From assembly GCA_002404155.1 (NCBI GenBank), contig DHJC01000028.1, positions 1,037 through 26,299 of the forward strand: DNA of 25,263 nt. The letters are read 5' to 3'. This document shows positions 6,956 through 14,526 of this stretch, piece after piece. This stretch comes from Chloroflexi bacterium UBA4730 (lineage in GTDB: Bacteria > Chloroflexota > Limnocylindria > P2-11E). The translations under genes and the position numbers were made by a program. How positions within the stretch are numbered: the stretch's first letter is position 1; every line of letters starts with the position of its first letter. The notes beneath the pieces are model-generated. The model did not search any database. It saw only the letters and a list, made by a program, of their open reading frames with translations, and was not told where the DNA came from.

Positions 6956-8113
6956 TCATCGCAGACGCAACCACAGGCCCGCAGTGACCGGCTGGACGGT
7001 CCGGCCGACGGCGTCGAGCAGCTCGCGCTCGAGCGCGTCGAGGTCGACCTGGTCGCGTAGTCGAGCGGCGAACGCGTCGAGCGTCCGCTCGGCGTCGTAC
7101 TTCGCGCGGTAGAAGCGGCGGTCGACGGCCGACTGGATGCCGCGGCGCAACGGCTGGAACAGCGCGACGACCCCGAGCGTCGAGACCGCGACGGCGACGG
7201 GACTGCCCGACGTGAACGGCGAGAGGAGGAACTGGAATGCGACGACGCCCGCGACGTAGGCGAGGACGAGGACCGCCGTGAGCGATCCGTACACCAGCGT
7301 GCGGCTGATGAGCGCGTCGATCTCATAGAGGCGATAGCGAAGGACGGCGACGCCGACGGCGATCGGGACGGCGATGAGCCCGGTGACGAACGGGACCCCA
7401 CCGAACATCGTGACCGGGACCGTCGCTTCGTGGTCGAGCTCGTGCAGTGGCGTGAAGAAGGCGACGCTCGTCCCGATGAACGCCATCGCGAGGATCGCGC
7501 CGGCGTACCCGACCCACTTCAGCTGCTGGCGCTCTTCCGCTGACGCCGATCGCCGTCGCCGAAAGAGCGAGGCGACCGCGGCGAGGAAGAGGCCGATTAA
7601 GCCGACCCCCGTGACCGTCTGGAGCAGATCGGCGAGTGGCGCTGCTCCAGTGCCGACGAGAAGCGAAAGGACGGATGTGCCGCCGTCGTCGGTGGAGCTC
7701 AGCACGCTGATCGCGATGATGACGGCGGCTAGCACGATTGGGATCCGCCAGCGCCGGGTCGGCGGGCGGCCGGTCGGAAAGAGGATCAGCAGCACCGGCA
7801 GCAGACCGAAGGGGACGACCCAGGCCTCCGCCGCGATCAGGCGCAGGATGGACGACGGGCCGCCGGCGGGATCCACCGGACCACCGTTGCTCGCGAGCTG
7901 CGAGCCCTCGGCGGCGACTGCGATGACGAGGAACAGCCAGCCGATCGGGTTCGCCGGACGGCGGATCGCGAGCACCGCGCCAGTGAGCGCGAACACGCCC
8001 CAGGCCAGCACGAAGAGGTACCCGGGGACCGGCGCGGCCGAGGCGACGTCCAGCGCCGAGAAAGCGATGGCAGCCAGCAACAACGCGACTGCGATGATGG
8101 TCCGCATACTCAT
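6956..8113 (-). CDS. ComP-like multi-TM membrane protein lacking a kinase domain (paralog 2)
   Basis: 385 aa. It has the same layout as paralog 1 but is more divergent: an N-terminal hydrophobic segment (IIAVALLLAAIAFSALDVA), ANPIGWLFLVIAVAAEG, LLILFPTGRPPTRRW, EERQQLKWVGYAG, RYRLYEIDALISRTLVYG, then DRRFYRAKYDAERTLDAF and a terminal GLWLRLR. It is a predicted integral membrane protein with a cytoplasmic helical tail and no HisKA or HATPase motifs. ATG at 8113 is used (a second in-frame ATG lies at 8107). A box shared with other copies ends 7 bp upstream (8121-8154), giving a very short leader if it is the promoter. It is the first gene of a likely two-gene unit with paralog 1. Confidence 0.85.
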   Translation of the reverse strand: MSMRTIIAVALLLAAIAFSALDVASAAPVPGYLFVLAWGVFALTGAVLAIRRPANPIGWLFLVIAVAAEGSQLASNGGPVDPAGGPSSILRLIAAEAWVVPFGLLPVLLILFPTGRPPTRRWRIPIVLAAVIIAISVLSSTDDGGTSVLSLLVGTGAAPLADLLQTVTGVGLIGLFLAAVASLFRRRRSASAEERQQLKWVGYAGAILAMAFIGTSVAFFTPLHELDHEATVPVTMFGGVPFVTGLIAVPIAVGVAVLRYRLYEIDALISRTLVYGSLTAVLVLAYVAGVVAFQFLLSPFTSGSPVAVAVSTLGVVALFQPLRRGIQSAVDRRFYRAKYDAERTLDAFAARLRDQVDLDALERELLDAVGRTVQPVTAGLWLRLR

Positions 8114-8120
8114 CCGTAGA

Positions 8121-8154
8121 ACTCTGCCTGACCCGCGTCCGCCAGGCGTTACGG
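8121..8154 (-). promoter_or_regulatory. Shared upstream box, copy A (probable promoter of paralog 2)
   Basis: On the minus strand it reads CCGTAACGCC, then GGACGCGGGTCAGGCAGAGT, and stops 7 bp before the ATG at 8113. Equivalent boxes lie at 20008-20041 and 17813-17846, with weaker ones at 11385-11412 and 18659-18687. Conserved upstream DNA continues to about 8245 in copies A and B. An ECF-type promoter (GTAACG as -35, GGTCAG as -10) is my inference. Confidence 0.5.
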
Positions 8155-8589
8155 AGTACGGAGGTCCGGTTGCCCCAGCTGCGCGTGTCCCTGCTTGGCG
8201 CGCCGCGCGCCGACACCGGGCGCACGACCAATCCAGAGTGAGAGTCCGAGGCGACGCCGCCGATACTCAGGTTCACGCAGTTGGGGTTCGAATTCTCCCT
8301 CAGCCGAACAGCGCGACTTCCCGAAGGCCGCCGCGCACTGGCCGAGGCGGGCCGACTGATCCGCGCGAGCGCGGTCCCATAGGCCTGCCGCCATACCTGA
8401 TGCGAGCACCGATGCCACGCGGTGCACGTCGTTGCTAATCGAAGCTGAACTCTGAACGAATCGGCAACACGGGATCGAACACAGCTGAGCTGGCGCCTCT
8501 CTCTATCTACTTCCCCCGGAAAAACCTTCAGGGTCCAGGCTCAACGAGGCCTCGGCGTGCGGGGTGAAGGGGACCCGCTGCCCTCCTCG

Positions 8590-8625
8590 CGGAGCAGGAT
8601 CTGGCCGGCTGACTATGAGTCAGAC
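8590..8625 (-). other. Possible relic of a tRNA 3' half with CAU anticodon loop
   Basis: On the minus strand, CTGACTCATAGTCAG could form a short anticodon stem with loop CUCAUAG (CAU anticodon, U33 present). Downstream CCGGCCAGATCCTGCTCCG resembles a variable loop, T-arm and acceptor strand with the T-loop partly deleted. There is no matching 5' half. It could be an attachment-site remnant in a tRNA-Met-type gene, or chance. Confidence 0.22.
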
Positions 8626-8702
8626 GAGGCGGAACCTTGCTCCAGCTCTGCCACCCCCCGTGGGGGCACTGATTGCAAGGGTTTAGGCGCTATGTGTGCT
8701 CC

Positions 8703-8736
8703 TAGCGGGAACCGTTTGATGCCATATCTGATGCCA
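8703..8736 (-). repeat. 34-bp dispersed repeat (integrase-tail-like), copy 1
   Basis: Plus-strand TAGCGGGAACCG followed by TTGATGCCATATCTGATGCCA minus its last base pattern; matches 15286-15319 with about six differences in 34 bp. On the minus strand one frame reads LASDMASNGSR then a stop. A weaker third copy lies at 8391-8419 (frame ASVLASGMAAG). Confidence 0.55.
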
Positions 8737-9013
8737 ATTCGAGACGCCTTCCTTCTGAAACTGGCCACCCGCCTGTAACGGCCGTCGGTTCAGCACGGTG
8801 CGTACGTGGGATTGCGTAGCGCGTGGCAGCCCCGCCACACGCCGTTCGCCTTCCGGACAAATAACCGAATCAGGTATTGTCCTACCCACTCCCAGGTGGG
8901 TCATCGCAGCCGTAAAAGTTGTCATATTGGAAGGGCTGGCGTTTGTTCCGACACTGACTGTCAGGAGCGGGAACGGGCGGCCGGTCGAGATCGACTGAAA
9001 GGAGGGGAACGTG

Positions 9014-9163
9014 ATGCGCTTCCTACGCGAAGACGAAGGTCAGGGCTTGGTCGAATATGCGCTCATCATTGCTGTCATCGCCATTGCCGTGATCGTCGCA
9101 ATGATCTTCCTACGCGGCCAGATCCAGAACATCTTCAGCAACATCGGGAACAACCTCACCTAG
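9014..9163 (+). CDS. flp: Flp/Fap-type IVb pilin
   Basis: 49 aa, a complete Flp pilin. A short charged leader MRFLREDEG is followed by the class IVb processing site G9/Q10 with Glu14 at +5 and Tyr15 at +6 (EGQGLVEYAL). A single hydrophobic helix IIAVIAIAVIVAMIF comes next, and a polar end FSNIGNNLT. Prepilin peptidase would cleave after Gly9, and the helix packs into the pilus core. GGAGGGG (9001-9007) is a strong ribosome-binding site for ATG 9014 (GTG 9011 is in frame as an alternative). No Tad/Cpa assembly genes are in the window, so this is an orphan pilin. A double hairpin follows the stop. Confidence 0.93.
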   Translation: MRFLREDEGQGLVEYALIIAVIAIAVIVAMIFLRGQIQNIFSNIGNNLT

Positions 9164-9183
9164 ATCGCGACGCGGCTCCCGCG

Positions 9184-9226
9184 CTGGAGCGGTCGAGTGC
9201 CGCTCCAGCCCGGGGGCTCGGCCCCC
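9184..9226 (+). terminator. Double GC hairpin downstream of the pilin gene
   Basis: CTGGAGCGG (9184-9192) pairs perfectly with CCGCTCCAG (9200-9208) across a 7-nt loop. GGGGGC (9212-9217) pairs with GCCCCC (9221-9226) across TCG. Both begin shortly after the pilin stop at 9163. There is no long U-tract, but two stable stems in a row fit transcription termination or mRNA 3'-end protection. Confidence 0.7.
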
Positions 9227-9293
9227 TGTCATTCCCTCTCAATTGCCCTGGACGACGAGCACCCCCGCACCCGCCCGACGTGAGGCTGGTCTG

Positions 9294-9365
9294 GAGCGAG
9301 AGCGGGGCGCGGGCCGCTCGACCAAGCGCGAGCGCCGCGAACTCGACCACCTCAGGCGGCCATAG
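9294..9365 (+). pseudogene. Duplicated 3' end of the S4-domain gene
   Basis: This 72-bp piece reads ERERGAGRSTKRERRELDHL and then RRP-stop. The last 23 codons of the S4-domain gene (16416-16802) are nearly the same (RERGAGRPTKRERRELDRL, then RRP-stop). DNA similarity is high and continues about 10 bp beyond the stop (CTCGACGCCG versus TTCGACGCCG). Nothing upstream resembles the rest of the S4 gene. It is a truncated duplicate, probably carried here by recombination. Confidence 0.75.
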
Positions 9366-9375
9366 CCTCGACGCC

Positions 9376-9416
9376 GCGGTTTCTTTTTCAAGACCCTCAT
9401 TCGGCCGCTCTGCCGC
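9376..9416 (-). other. Degenerate tRNA-Ser(UGA)-like relic
   Basis: On the minus strand, GGCAGAGCGGCCGAATG matches the D-arm region of tRNA-Ser. The loop CTTGAAA (UGA anticodon flanked by U33 and A37) follows at the right distance. The anticodon stem no longer pairs and no variable or T arm follows. It lies directly after the duplicated S4 gene end. A better-preserved tRNA-Ser 5' half is at 25148-25180. Confidence 0.4.
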
Positions 9417-9475
9417 GCGGCGTCGTGACTCCTGCATCTCTCCACCGCCGTGGCGAGCGCGAGGCTATGCGGTCG

Positions 9476-9916
9476 TCATATGCGCTCGACCCATTGGGCG
9501 CGCCATGCCGGCGCGTCGAACGGAGCGCCGAAGACGATCGTTTCCTTCGCGACCTTGCCGTCACGCAGCTCGAAGATCCCCATCATGTGCCACGGACGAG
9601 CATCGCCCGGGTAGACGACGGTGAACAGGGCCGTATACACGTCCCCTGTTCCGATGACTCGCAGCAGAGTGCCAACCGGGGTCGCGACCCATTGATCCTC
9701 GCTGCCCTTCACGAGCACGTTTGCCGCGGGGGGCACTCCACCGGGATAGTTGTCGAGGATCGCGCGGGCGTTCTGGGGCCCACGGATCCGCTCGCCGGAC
9801 TGCGGATACTCCGAGACATAGTCCGCATGGCGAAGCTGGTCCTGCGCATCCAGGTCGCGCTCCACGGACGCCCGAACATATCGATCAATGACTTGCCGAT
9901 TGCTCGTCTCGCTCAC
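9476..9916 (-). CDS. SnoaL/NTF2-like protein
   Basis: 146 aa of the SnoaL-like / nuclear transport factor 2 superfamily, a small alpha+beta cone fold used by polyketide cyclases, isomerases and many uncharacterised proteins. Visible landmarks are the N-terminal helix VIDRYVRASVERDLDAQDQL with HADYVSEYPQSGERIRG, a central DNYPGGVPPAANVLVKGSED, and the C-terminal strands YTALFTVVYPGDARPWHMM and GIFELRDGKVAKETIVFGAP. There is no signal peptide, so it is cytoplasmic. GTG at 9916 is the start because an AGGAGGAGGG tract precedes it on the minus strand. It stands alone; a TAGGAT-type hexamer lies upstream near 9965. Substrate unknown. Confidence 0.85.
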   Translation of the reverse strand: MSETSNRQVIDRYVRASVERDLDAQDQLRHADYVSEYPQSGERIRGPQNARAILDNYPGGVPPAANVLVKGSEDQWVATPVGTLLRVIGTGDVYTALFTVVYPGDARPWHMMGIFELRDGKVAKETIVFGAPFDAPAWRAQWVERI

Positions 9917-10051
9917 GGAACCCTCCTCCTCCTGTCCAAGCCGCCCCGACGATGAGAGGCGGGGCCATCCTAGAAGCCCGGCGCTCCTCCCGAAGCGCGC
10001 AGAGGCGCCTGATACCCGAGCGTGAGCGCCTATGCCGCGGGGCTCAGCTGA

Positions 10052-10142
10052 GCCCGCTCGTACACCACCCCGCTGGACGTGAACGCCGCCGAGCGCGCTC
10101 ACCCCCGACCGAGAGCAGGTCGAGCGCACCGAGGGAGGCAGG
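10052..10142 (-). repeat. 3'-flank repeat of paralog 3 (partner 17627-17720)
   Basis: Immediately downstream of the paralog 3 stop, about 90 bp are strongly similar to 17627-17720, including CTCGGTGCGCTCG, GTGAGCGCGCTCGG and CGTCCAGCG. The partner region sits at the same position behind a relic C-terminal tail, so a whole gene with its 3' flank was duplicated. Confidence 0.65.
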
Positions 10143-11313
10143 TTATCGGCGGAGCCACAGGCTCGCGCGCACCGGCTGCATCGTGTCGCCGACTGCGGCG
10201 AGAAGATCTCTTCGTAGTGCGTCGAGGTCGACCTCGTTCGCGAGCTGGCCGCTGAAGGCGTCGAGCGTCCGCCCGGCGTCATAACGCGCGCGATAGAAGC
10301 GGCGATCGACGGACGACTGGATGCGCCGCCGGAGCGGCTGGAAGAGTGCGAAGCTCGCAAGCGTTGAGACCGCCACGGCGACCTCGGAGCCGCCAGTCAT
10401 GGGCCGCAGCAGGCTCTGCAGCATGACGATGCCACCGAAGAAGGCCGCCCCGATCGCAGCGGTCGTGAGCCCGTAAACGAGCGTCCGATTGATGAGGAGG
10501 TCGATGTCGTAGAGGCGGTAGCGGAAGACGGCGACGCCGGCGGCTAGGGGGATGGCGGTGTTCAAGAGCAGGTCGATGATCTGGAAGGGTTTGTAGTCGA
10601 AGTTGCTATCGAGGAAGACCCCGACCGCGTACAGGCCGCTCGCGTAGGCGATCCACTTCAGCTGGAGGCGCTCCACACCGCGAGACCGCCGGGAACCGAC
10701 GGACGAGCGCCGCGATGGAGAGGATCACCGCGACGAACAACAGCGTGAAGAGCGGCAGCAGTACTTCGCCGATCGCGAGCTCCCCGGGGAACGGCGAAAG
10801 CGGATTCCGCACGGATGGCAGACCAGGTAGCGGGCCGGGAAGGAGCGCGACCGTGCCCGCGAAGATGCCGAGGGCAAAAGCCGCGTACCACGCGACGGGC
10901 CGCCAGCGCGGTGACGGGAGCCGGCCGTCGGGGAAGACGAGGAGCAGGAAGGTCGGGATCAGCCCGGTCGTCGGGAGCCAGAGCCAGGACGCGAGCCACG
11001 CAGCCCACTCGCCGCCGGGCAGCCCGGGGTGTACGACGCTTGCGTAGGCGCTGTACATCTGCGCCAGCTCGTAGCTGCCGGCGCAGGCGCCCGAGACCAG
11101 GAAGATCCAACCAACGGCGTTACGCGGCTGCCGGAACGCGATCGCCAACCCCAGCGCACCTTCGGTGAGGGCGACGATCCTGGCCATGCCGCGGAACCCG
11201 TGGACCTCGGGCAGCGGCACCGCCGCCGAAAGCGCGAGCAGCACCAGGGCACCGACGCTTGACCCGACGGCGACGACGAGCAGGGCGATCGCGATGGTGC
11301 GGGAGGTGGTCAC
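10143..11313 (-). pseudogene. ComP-like multi-TM membrane protein (paralog 3), frameshifted
   Basis: Two overlapping frames together give one family member of about 390 aa. The N-terminal part (GTG 11313, TTSRTIAIALLVVAVGSSVG) carries NAVGWIFLVSGACAGSYEL and FLLLVFPDGRLPSPRWRP. The C-terminal part carries VERLQLKWIAYASG, RYRLYDIDLLINRTLVYG, DRRFYRARYDAGRTLDAF and SLWLRR. The switch lies at a CCC run (minus strand of 10691-10693): removing one C restores LVRRFRRSRGVERLQLKW. It is either a real inactivating frameshift or an assembly error in a short homopolymer. The GTG start is favoured because the upstream open extension is arginine-rich. A degenerate copy of the shared box lies at 11385-11412. 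Confidence 0.8.
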
Positions 11314-11537
11314 ACCGCGCCGAGCCACCGCGACGCGCGCGCCGACCGCGCCGAGCAGATTCGACCGCACCGCACGGATTCTGGCCACCGCGCATCCCAG
11401 GAACGTTACGGTGCGTACCCGCCGGAGCATGGAGGGCGGAGTCGACGGACGCAGTCGAGTCAGGCACCTCCTACTGAGCGGGACCTCCCCGAAGGCGGCG
11501 CGCGCTGCTGGAAGCTGATCAACGTCGGGGGTGTGGA

Positions 11538-11657
11538 TCAGCCGAACAGCGCCGCCATCTCCTTCGCGGCTTTCCGCTGAAGACTCGGGACCACATGTGA
11601 GTCGAGATCCAGCGTGATTGCGATCGTCGAGTGCCCAAGCGCTTCCTGGACAACCAC
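11538..11657 (-). pseudogene. Tyrosine recombinase C-terminal relic 1
   Basis: The minus strand reads VVVQEALGHSTIAITLDLDS, then HVVPSLQRKAAKEMAALFG and a TGA stop (11538-11540). This is the C-terminal box of phage-type tyrosine integrases (LGHSTI...TLDLYSHV). The catalytic tyrosine position has become Asp (LDLDS instead of LDLYS), and no upstream catalytic domain remains. It is about 39 codons of an inactive integrase. Confidence 0.85.
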
Positions 11658-11860
11658 TTAGATGTCAGCTTTCCGGAATCAATGCCTGTCCAGGCATGCC
11701 GGTGCAATAGCCAGCTTCAGTCTGGAACTACCTACCGTCCGAAAGCCCGCGGCTCGAGAGACGTTGGTGCGTCCGACGGCCCCTGCGTCGTCGGCATCGT
11801 GGCTGAGACCTGTCGCGAAGAAGTTTGGCCGAAGCACTCCCGCTCGGCTTCCCGGCGGGC

Positions 11861-11866
11861 GATACT
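11861..11866 (+). promoter_or_regulatory. Putative -10 element GATACT of the single-GAF kinase
   Basis: Identical hexamer, context (CGATACTGCGCG) and 10-bp spacing to the start as in the five-GAF kinase gene. Confidence 0.4.
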
Positions 11867-11876
11867 GCGCGGACCG

Positions 11877-13295
11877 ATGGGGCAAGAGCGGCCGCCGAAG
11901 CATCGCAGCACGGGAGCAGCCGTGCGACCCATACGAACTGCGCGCGAGCGAGCGGTGAAACGGGTAACGCCGGAGGCTGAGTTGGAGTTGCTGCGACGGC
12001 AGCTCCGCGACGCGCTCGAGCAGCAGACAGCTCTTACCGACGTCCTCGGTGTCATCAGCCGGTCGCCCTTCGCCCCCACCCCGGTCCTCGAGGCCGTCAT
12101 CCAGAACGCCGTCCGCCTGTCGGGCGCGGACAGCGGCAGCGTAATCCGGATCGAGAACGGGGTCGGGTCGATCAGTGCCAGGGTGGGGATGATCGGGGAG
12201 CCAATCGCGAGCCAGGCCGAGTTCTATCGCTTGTTCAACGAGACGAAGGACGCGCTCGCGGCCGGCGCGTCGGTCTTAGGTCGGGTCTACCGCGAACGGC
12301 GAACGCTGCACGTCGCGGACATCACGGCGGATCCAACGGTCGCCGAATCGAAGGGCATGATCTCCATCGGCGCCCGCACGGCTCTAGGCGTTCCACTACT
12401 GCGGGGCGACCAGCTGCTCGGCGCGATCATCCTCGTACGCATCGAGGTCCGTCCGTTCGAGTCACGCGAGATCGAGCTGGTCGAATCGTTCGCACAACAG
12501 TCGGTCATCGCGATCGAGAACGTGCGGCTGTTCAACGAGATCCAGGACAAGTCGCGGCAGCTGGAGGTCGCGAATCGCGAGCTGGCCGCTGCCAGCCAGC
12601 ACAAGAGCGAGTTCCTGGCGAACATGAGTCACGAGCTGCGGACCCCACTGAACGCGATCATCGGATTCTCCGACGTCCTCGGCCAGAAGATGTTCGGCGA
12701 GCTGAACGAGAAGCAGAACGACTATCTCGTCGACATCGGGACGTCGGGACGGCACCTCCTCGACCTCGTCAATCAGATCCTTGACCTTTCGCAGGTCGAG
12801 GCCGGACGCATGGAATTGGAGCCATCCGGGTTCGCGCCGGCCGAGACCGTCCGGGCGAGCCTCGCGTTCATCCGCGATCGCGCGGCGGCCCATCGGATTC
12901 AGGTCGCGGCGGATATCGCACCCGACCTGCCGACCGTGACTGCGGACGAGCGCAAGGTCCGTCAGGTCCTTCTGAATCTCCTCTCGAACGCGGTGAAGTT
13001 CACCCCGGACGGCGGCTGGATCGGGATCAGCGCCACCGCCTCGACCGCGGAGCTCGTGATCGCGGTCAAGGACACGGGGATCGGTATCCCGGTGGAGGAT
13101 CAACCGGCCGTATTCGAGGAGTTCCGCCAGGTCGGCCAGCGTTCCGACCGATCACGCGAGGGGGCCGGCCTCGGGCTGACCCTCGCGAAGCGCTTCGTCG
13201 AGCTCCACGGCGGACGGATCTGGGTCGAGAGCGAGGTCGGGCAAGGGAGCACGTTCAGCTTCGCGATCCCGCTGGGCCAGCCTGCGGTGCGGTGA
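11877..13295 (+). CDS. Soluble sensor histidine kinase with one GAF domain
   Basis: 472 aa and no membrane segment. An N-terminal basic stretch and coiled coil (LELLRRQLRDALEQQTA) lead into one GAF domain (about residues 60-205). A second linker (LFNEIQDKSRQLEVANREL) is followed by HisKA with His252 in FLANMSHELRTPLNAIIGFS. HATPase_c carries LLSNAVKFTPDGG, DTGIGI with Asp399, and GAGLGLTLAKRF near 428-440. The kinase core and linkers are very similar to those of the five-GAF kinase, so the two are recent paralogs that differ in GAF number. ATG 11877 is supported by the conserved upstream hexamer. The gene is bracketed by integrase relics at 11538 and 13440. No response regulator is adjacent. 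Confidence 0.93.
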   Translation: MGQERPPKHRSTGAAVRPIRTARERAVKRVTPEAELELLRRQLRDALEQQTALTDVLGVISRSPFAPTPVLEAVIQNAVRLSGADSGSVIRIENGVGSISARVGMIGEPIASQAEFYRLFNETKDALAAGASVLGRVYRERRTLHVADITADPTVAESKGMISIGARTALGVPLLRGDQLLGAIILVRIEVRPFESREIELVESFAQQSVIAIENVRLFNEIQDKSRQLEVANRELAAASQHKSEFLANMSHELRTPLNAIIGFSDVLGQKMFGELNEKQNDYLVDIGTSGRHLLDLVNQILDLSQVEAGRMELEPSGFAPAETVRASLAFIRDRAAAHRIQVAADIAPDLPTVTADERKVRQVLLNLLSNAVKFTPDGGWIGISATASTAELVIAVKDTGIGIPVEDQPAVFEEFRQVGQRSDRSREGAGLGLTLAKRFVELHGGRIWVESEVGQGSTFSFAIPLGQPAVR

Positions 13296-13439
13296 CCCCA
13301 CGCTCTCGCGGCGCGTGCCACAAGGCGCGGCTCACTGCTGCAGCACCCGGACCTCGTCGGGCGCCCCACGGTCCGCGCCCTCGTGTGGCGTGGGACGGTC
13401 TGCTCCATGACGAACACCGCTCCATGCATGTACGTGCCG

Positions 13440-13515
13440 TATCGCTCCCGCCCGCTGAAGGCTCGGAACGACATGGGAGTAGAGATCGAACCAGCACGGC
13501 GATTGTGGTTGCACT
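13440..13515 (-). pseudogene. Tyrosine recombinase C-terminal relic 2
   Basis: The minus strand has TTIAV in one frame and FDLYSHVVPSLQRAGA in another. Together they reconstruct the integrase end (HSTIAVTLDLYSHVVPSLQ) with a frameshift between. Only about 25 codons are recognisable. It has the same orientation as relics 1 and 3 and lies just after the single-GAF kinase. Confidence 0.7.
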
Positions 13516-13549
13516 TGCACGGCTGATCGGAATCGCGTTTGCTGGACCT

Positions 13550-13924
13550 ATGGACGAGAAGAATAGGAAGCGATCGTCACGTTTCCGCCCCGGGCGCAGG
13601 GGATGTGGCGCTGGCTGTGGCGGCTTTCTGCTCGTGCTGATCTTGGGAGGCGCACTGAGCCTCTTCAATACGGTCTTCGGTGTCGGCGTTTCGGCCCGAA
13701 TCCCCTTCACTCAAAGCAATGTCACGGTGGCCGGCTCGATCGGCGCAAAGGACCGGACTGTGGACGCACTACCGAACTACGCGCAGGGGCGGCTGGGCGG
13801 AAACCAGAACTTCATCAACAACTCGACGACCCTCACGATCGGGCCGGCAGAAGGAGCCGGACTCCTCTTGGTCGGCAAGCAGGACGATGCTCCGGTCATC
13901 GACTTGCACCTAGTCTTCCATTAG
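13550..13924 (+). CDS. Membrane-anchored hypothetical protein
   Basis: 124 aa. A basic N-terminus (MDEKNRKRSSRFRPGRR) and a Cys/Gly-rich CGAGCGG precede one hydrophobic helix (FLLVLILGGALSLFNTVFG, residues about 27-46). The remaining 80 residues look like an extracytoplasmic beta domain: VSARIPFTQSNVTVAGSIG, ALPNYAQGRLGGNQNFINNS, TLTIGPAEGAGLLLVG, APVIDLHLVFH. The positive-inside pattern places the C-terminus outside the cell. No family is recognised. ATG 13550 is the only start that puts the charged segment before the helix. Its stop codon overlaps the convergent DUF4389 gene. Confidence 0.75.
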   Translation: MDEKNRKRSSRFRPGRRGCGAGCGGFLLVLILGGALSLFNTVFGVGVSARIPFTQSNVTVAGSIGAKDRTVDALPNYAQGRLGGNQNFINNSTTLTIGPAEGAGLLLVGKQDDAPVIDLHLVFH

Positions 13925-14526
13925 GGACTGAGCCGGAAGGGCGGATACCGGTCTGTGGAAAGGACGAGGGCATAGGCCGTGACGCGCAGGCCCCAGCGCA
14001 TCACACCTTCGTTGAAGGTGAAGATCGCGCGCGGGTAGCGCCCGGTGAAGAGGATGGACAACCAAGCCACGATCGTGGCGAAGAACGCCGCGATTCCGAG
14101 GAAGACGAGCGCCACAAAGTGCGGGATCGCGAGGAACCATTTCACGAGCGGCAGCCAACGATTGAGGCGCGACGCATCCGGGTAGAGGAGGCCCAGATGC
14201 ACCGACTGCTGATCGTCGGTGGCGGGATAACGGTCGTCCATCAGCGCCAGATAGGCGGCCACGCGAAATGCGAAGCGGGAGAGCTCGAGGTTCCAGTCGA
14301 ACCACCACCGCGGGTACTTCCGCCGGAACAGGATCATGAGCAGTGGCCCAGCAACGAGGAGTCCCCCGGCCGCCGCGTTGCGGCCATTGTCCGATGACCC
14401 GCCGCCCACTGTCGCGACGACCACAAGGATCGGGACGGCAACGAAGAGGCGGAAGAACGTGGTGAGCTTGTCGAGAAAACGGTCCGGGTAGTCCACGGAG
14501 AAGGTCGCGGGATACGGGTCGATCAT
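13921..14526 (-). CDS. DUF4389 membrane protein
   Basis: 201 aa. It matches DUF4389 proteins, with two copies of the characteristic pattern. The N-terminal copy is YPATFSVDYPDRFLDKLTTF followed by a TM segment (LFVAVPILVVVATVGG). The C-terminal copy is LVKWFLAIPHFVALVFLG, AFFATIVAWLSILFTGRYPR, then FNEGVMRWGLRVTAYALVL and TDRYPPF. About four TM helices are visible. The molecular function of the family is unknown. ATG 14526 is preceded on the minus strand by GGGAGGAAAGG, a good ribosome-binding site. The stop TAA overlaps the TAG of the plus-strand neighbour (tail-to-tail, TTAG at 13921-13924). Confidence 0.88.
   Translation of the reverse strand: MIDPYPATFSVDYPDRFLDKLTTFFRLFVAVPILVVVATVGGGSSDNGRNAAAGGLLVAGPLLMILFRRKYPRWWFDWNLELSRFAFRVAAYLALMDDRYPATDDQQSVHLGLLYPDASRLNRWLPLVKWFLAIPHFVALVFLGIAAFFATIVAWLSILFTGRYPRAIFTFNEGVMRWGLRVTAYALVLSTDRYPPFRLSP

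Larger units (their letters stand above)
8114..9013. other. 900-bp region without a convincing gene; integration scars
   Basis: It contains box A, a TpsiC-arm-like stretch on the plus strand (about 8282-8300, GGGGTTCGAATTCTCCC), two copies of the integrase-tail-like repeat (8391-8419, weak, and 8703-8736), a possible tRNA 3'-half scar around 8590-8625 (minus strand), and a GC-rich hairpin near 8649-8668. Short open frames here are arginine- or serine-rich and lack ribosome-binding sites. Just before the pilin gene there is a hairpin ACCCAC/GTGGGT at 8884-8901. Confidence 0.5.
11314..11876. other. 563-bp region: weak box, integrase relic, kinase promoter
   Basis: From left to right: a weak shared box (11385-11412, minus strand CACCGTAACGTTCCTGGGAT), an inverted repeat GCTGATC/GATCAGC (11514-11520 and 11536-11542) spanning the integrase-relic stop, the integrase relic itself, a small hairpin TGCCT/AGGCA near 11683-11697, and the GATACT element of the next kinase. 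No other gene is apparent. Confidence 0.5.

Noticed and set aside
8282..8310. Plus-strand GGGGTTCGAATTCTCCC followed by CTCAGCCG as a tRNA 3' end
   Set aside because: The T-stem pairs only with wobbles and one mismatch, and no 5' half with a complementary acceptor (GGCTGAG) or anticodon arm is present. It is at most a scar, so I do not call a tRNA.
8557..8925. Short open frames on both strands upstream of the pilin
   Set aside because: No ribosome-binding sites, no fold-like pattern, and they overlap a dispersed repeat and scar sequences.
13921..13924. Four-base overlap of convergent stop codons as a regulatory feature
   Set aside because: Tail-to-tail overlap of a few bases is common in compact genomes and carries no further signal here.
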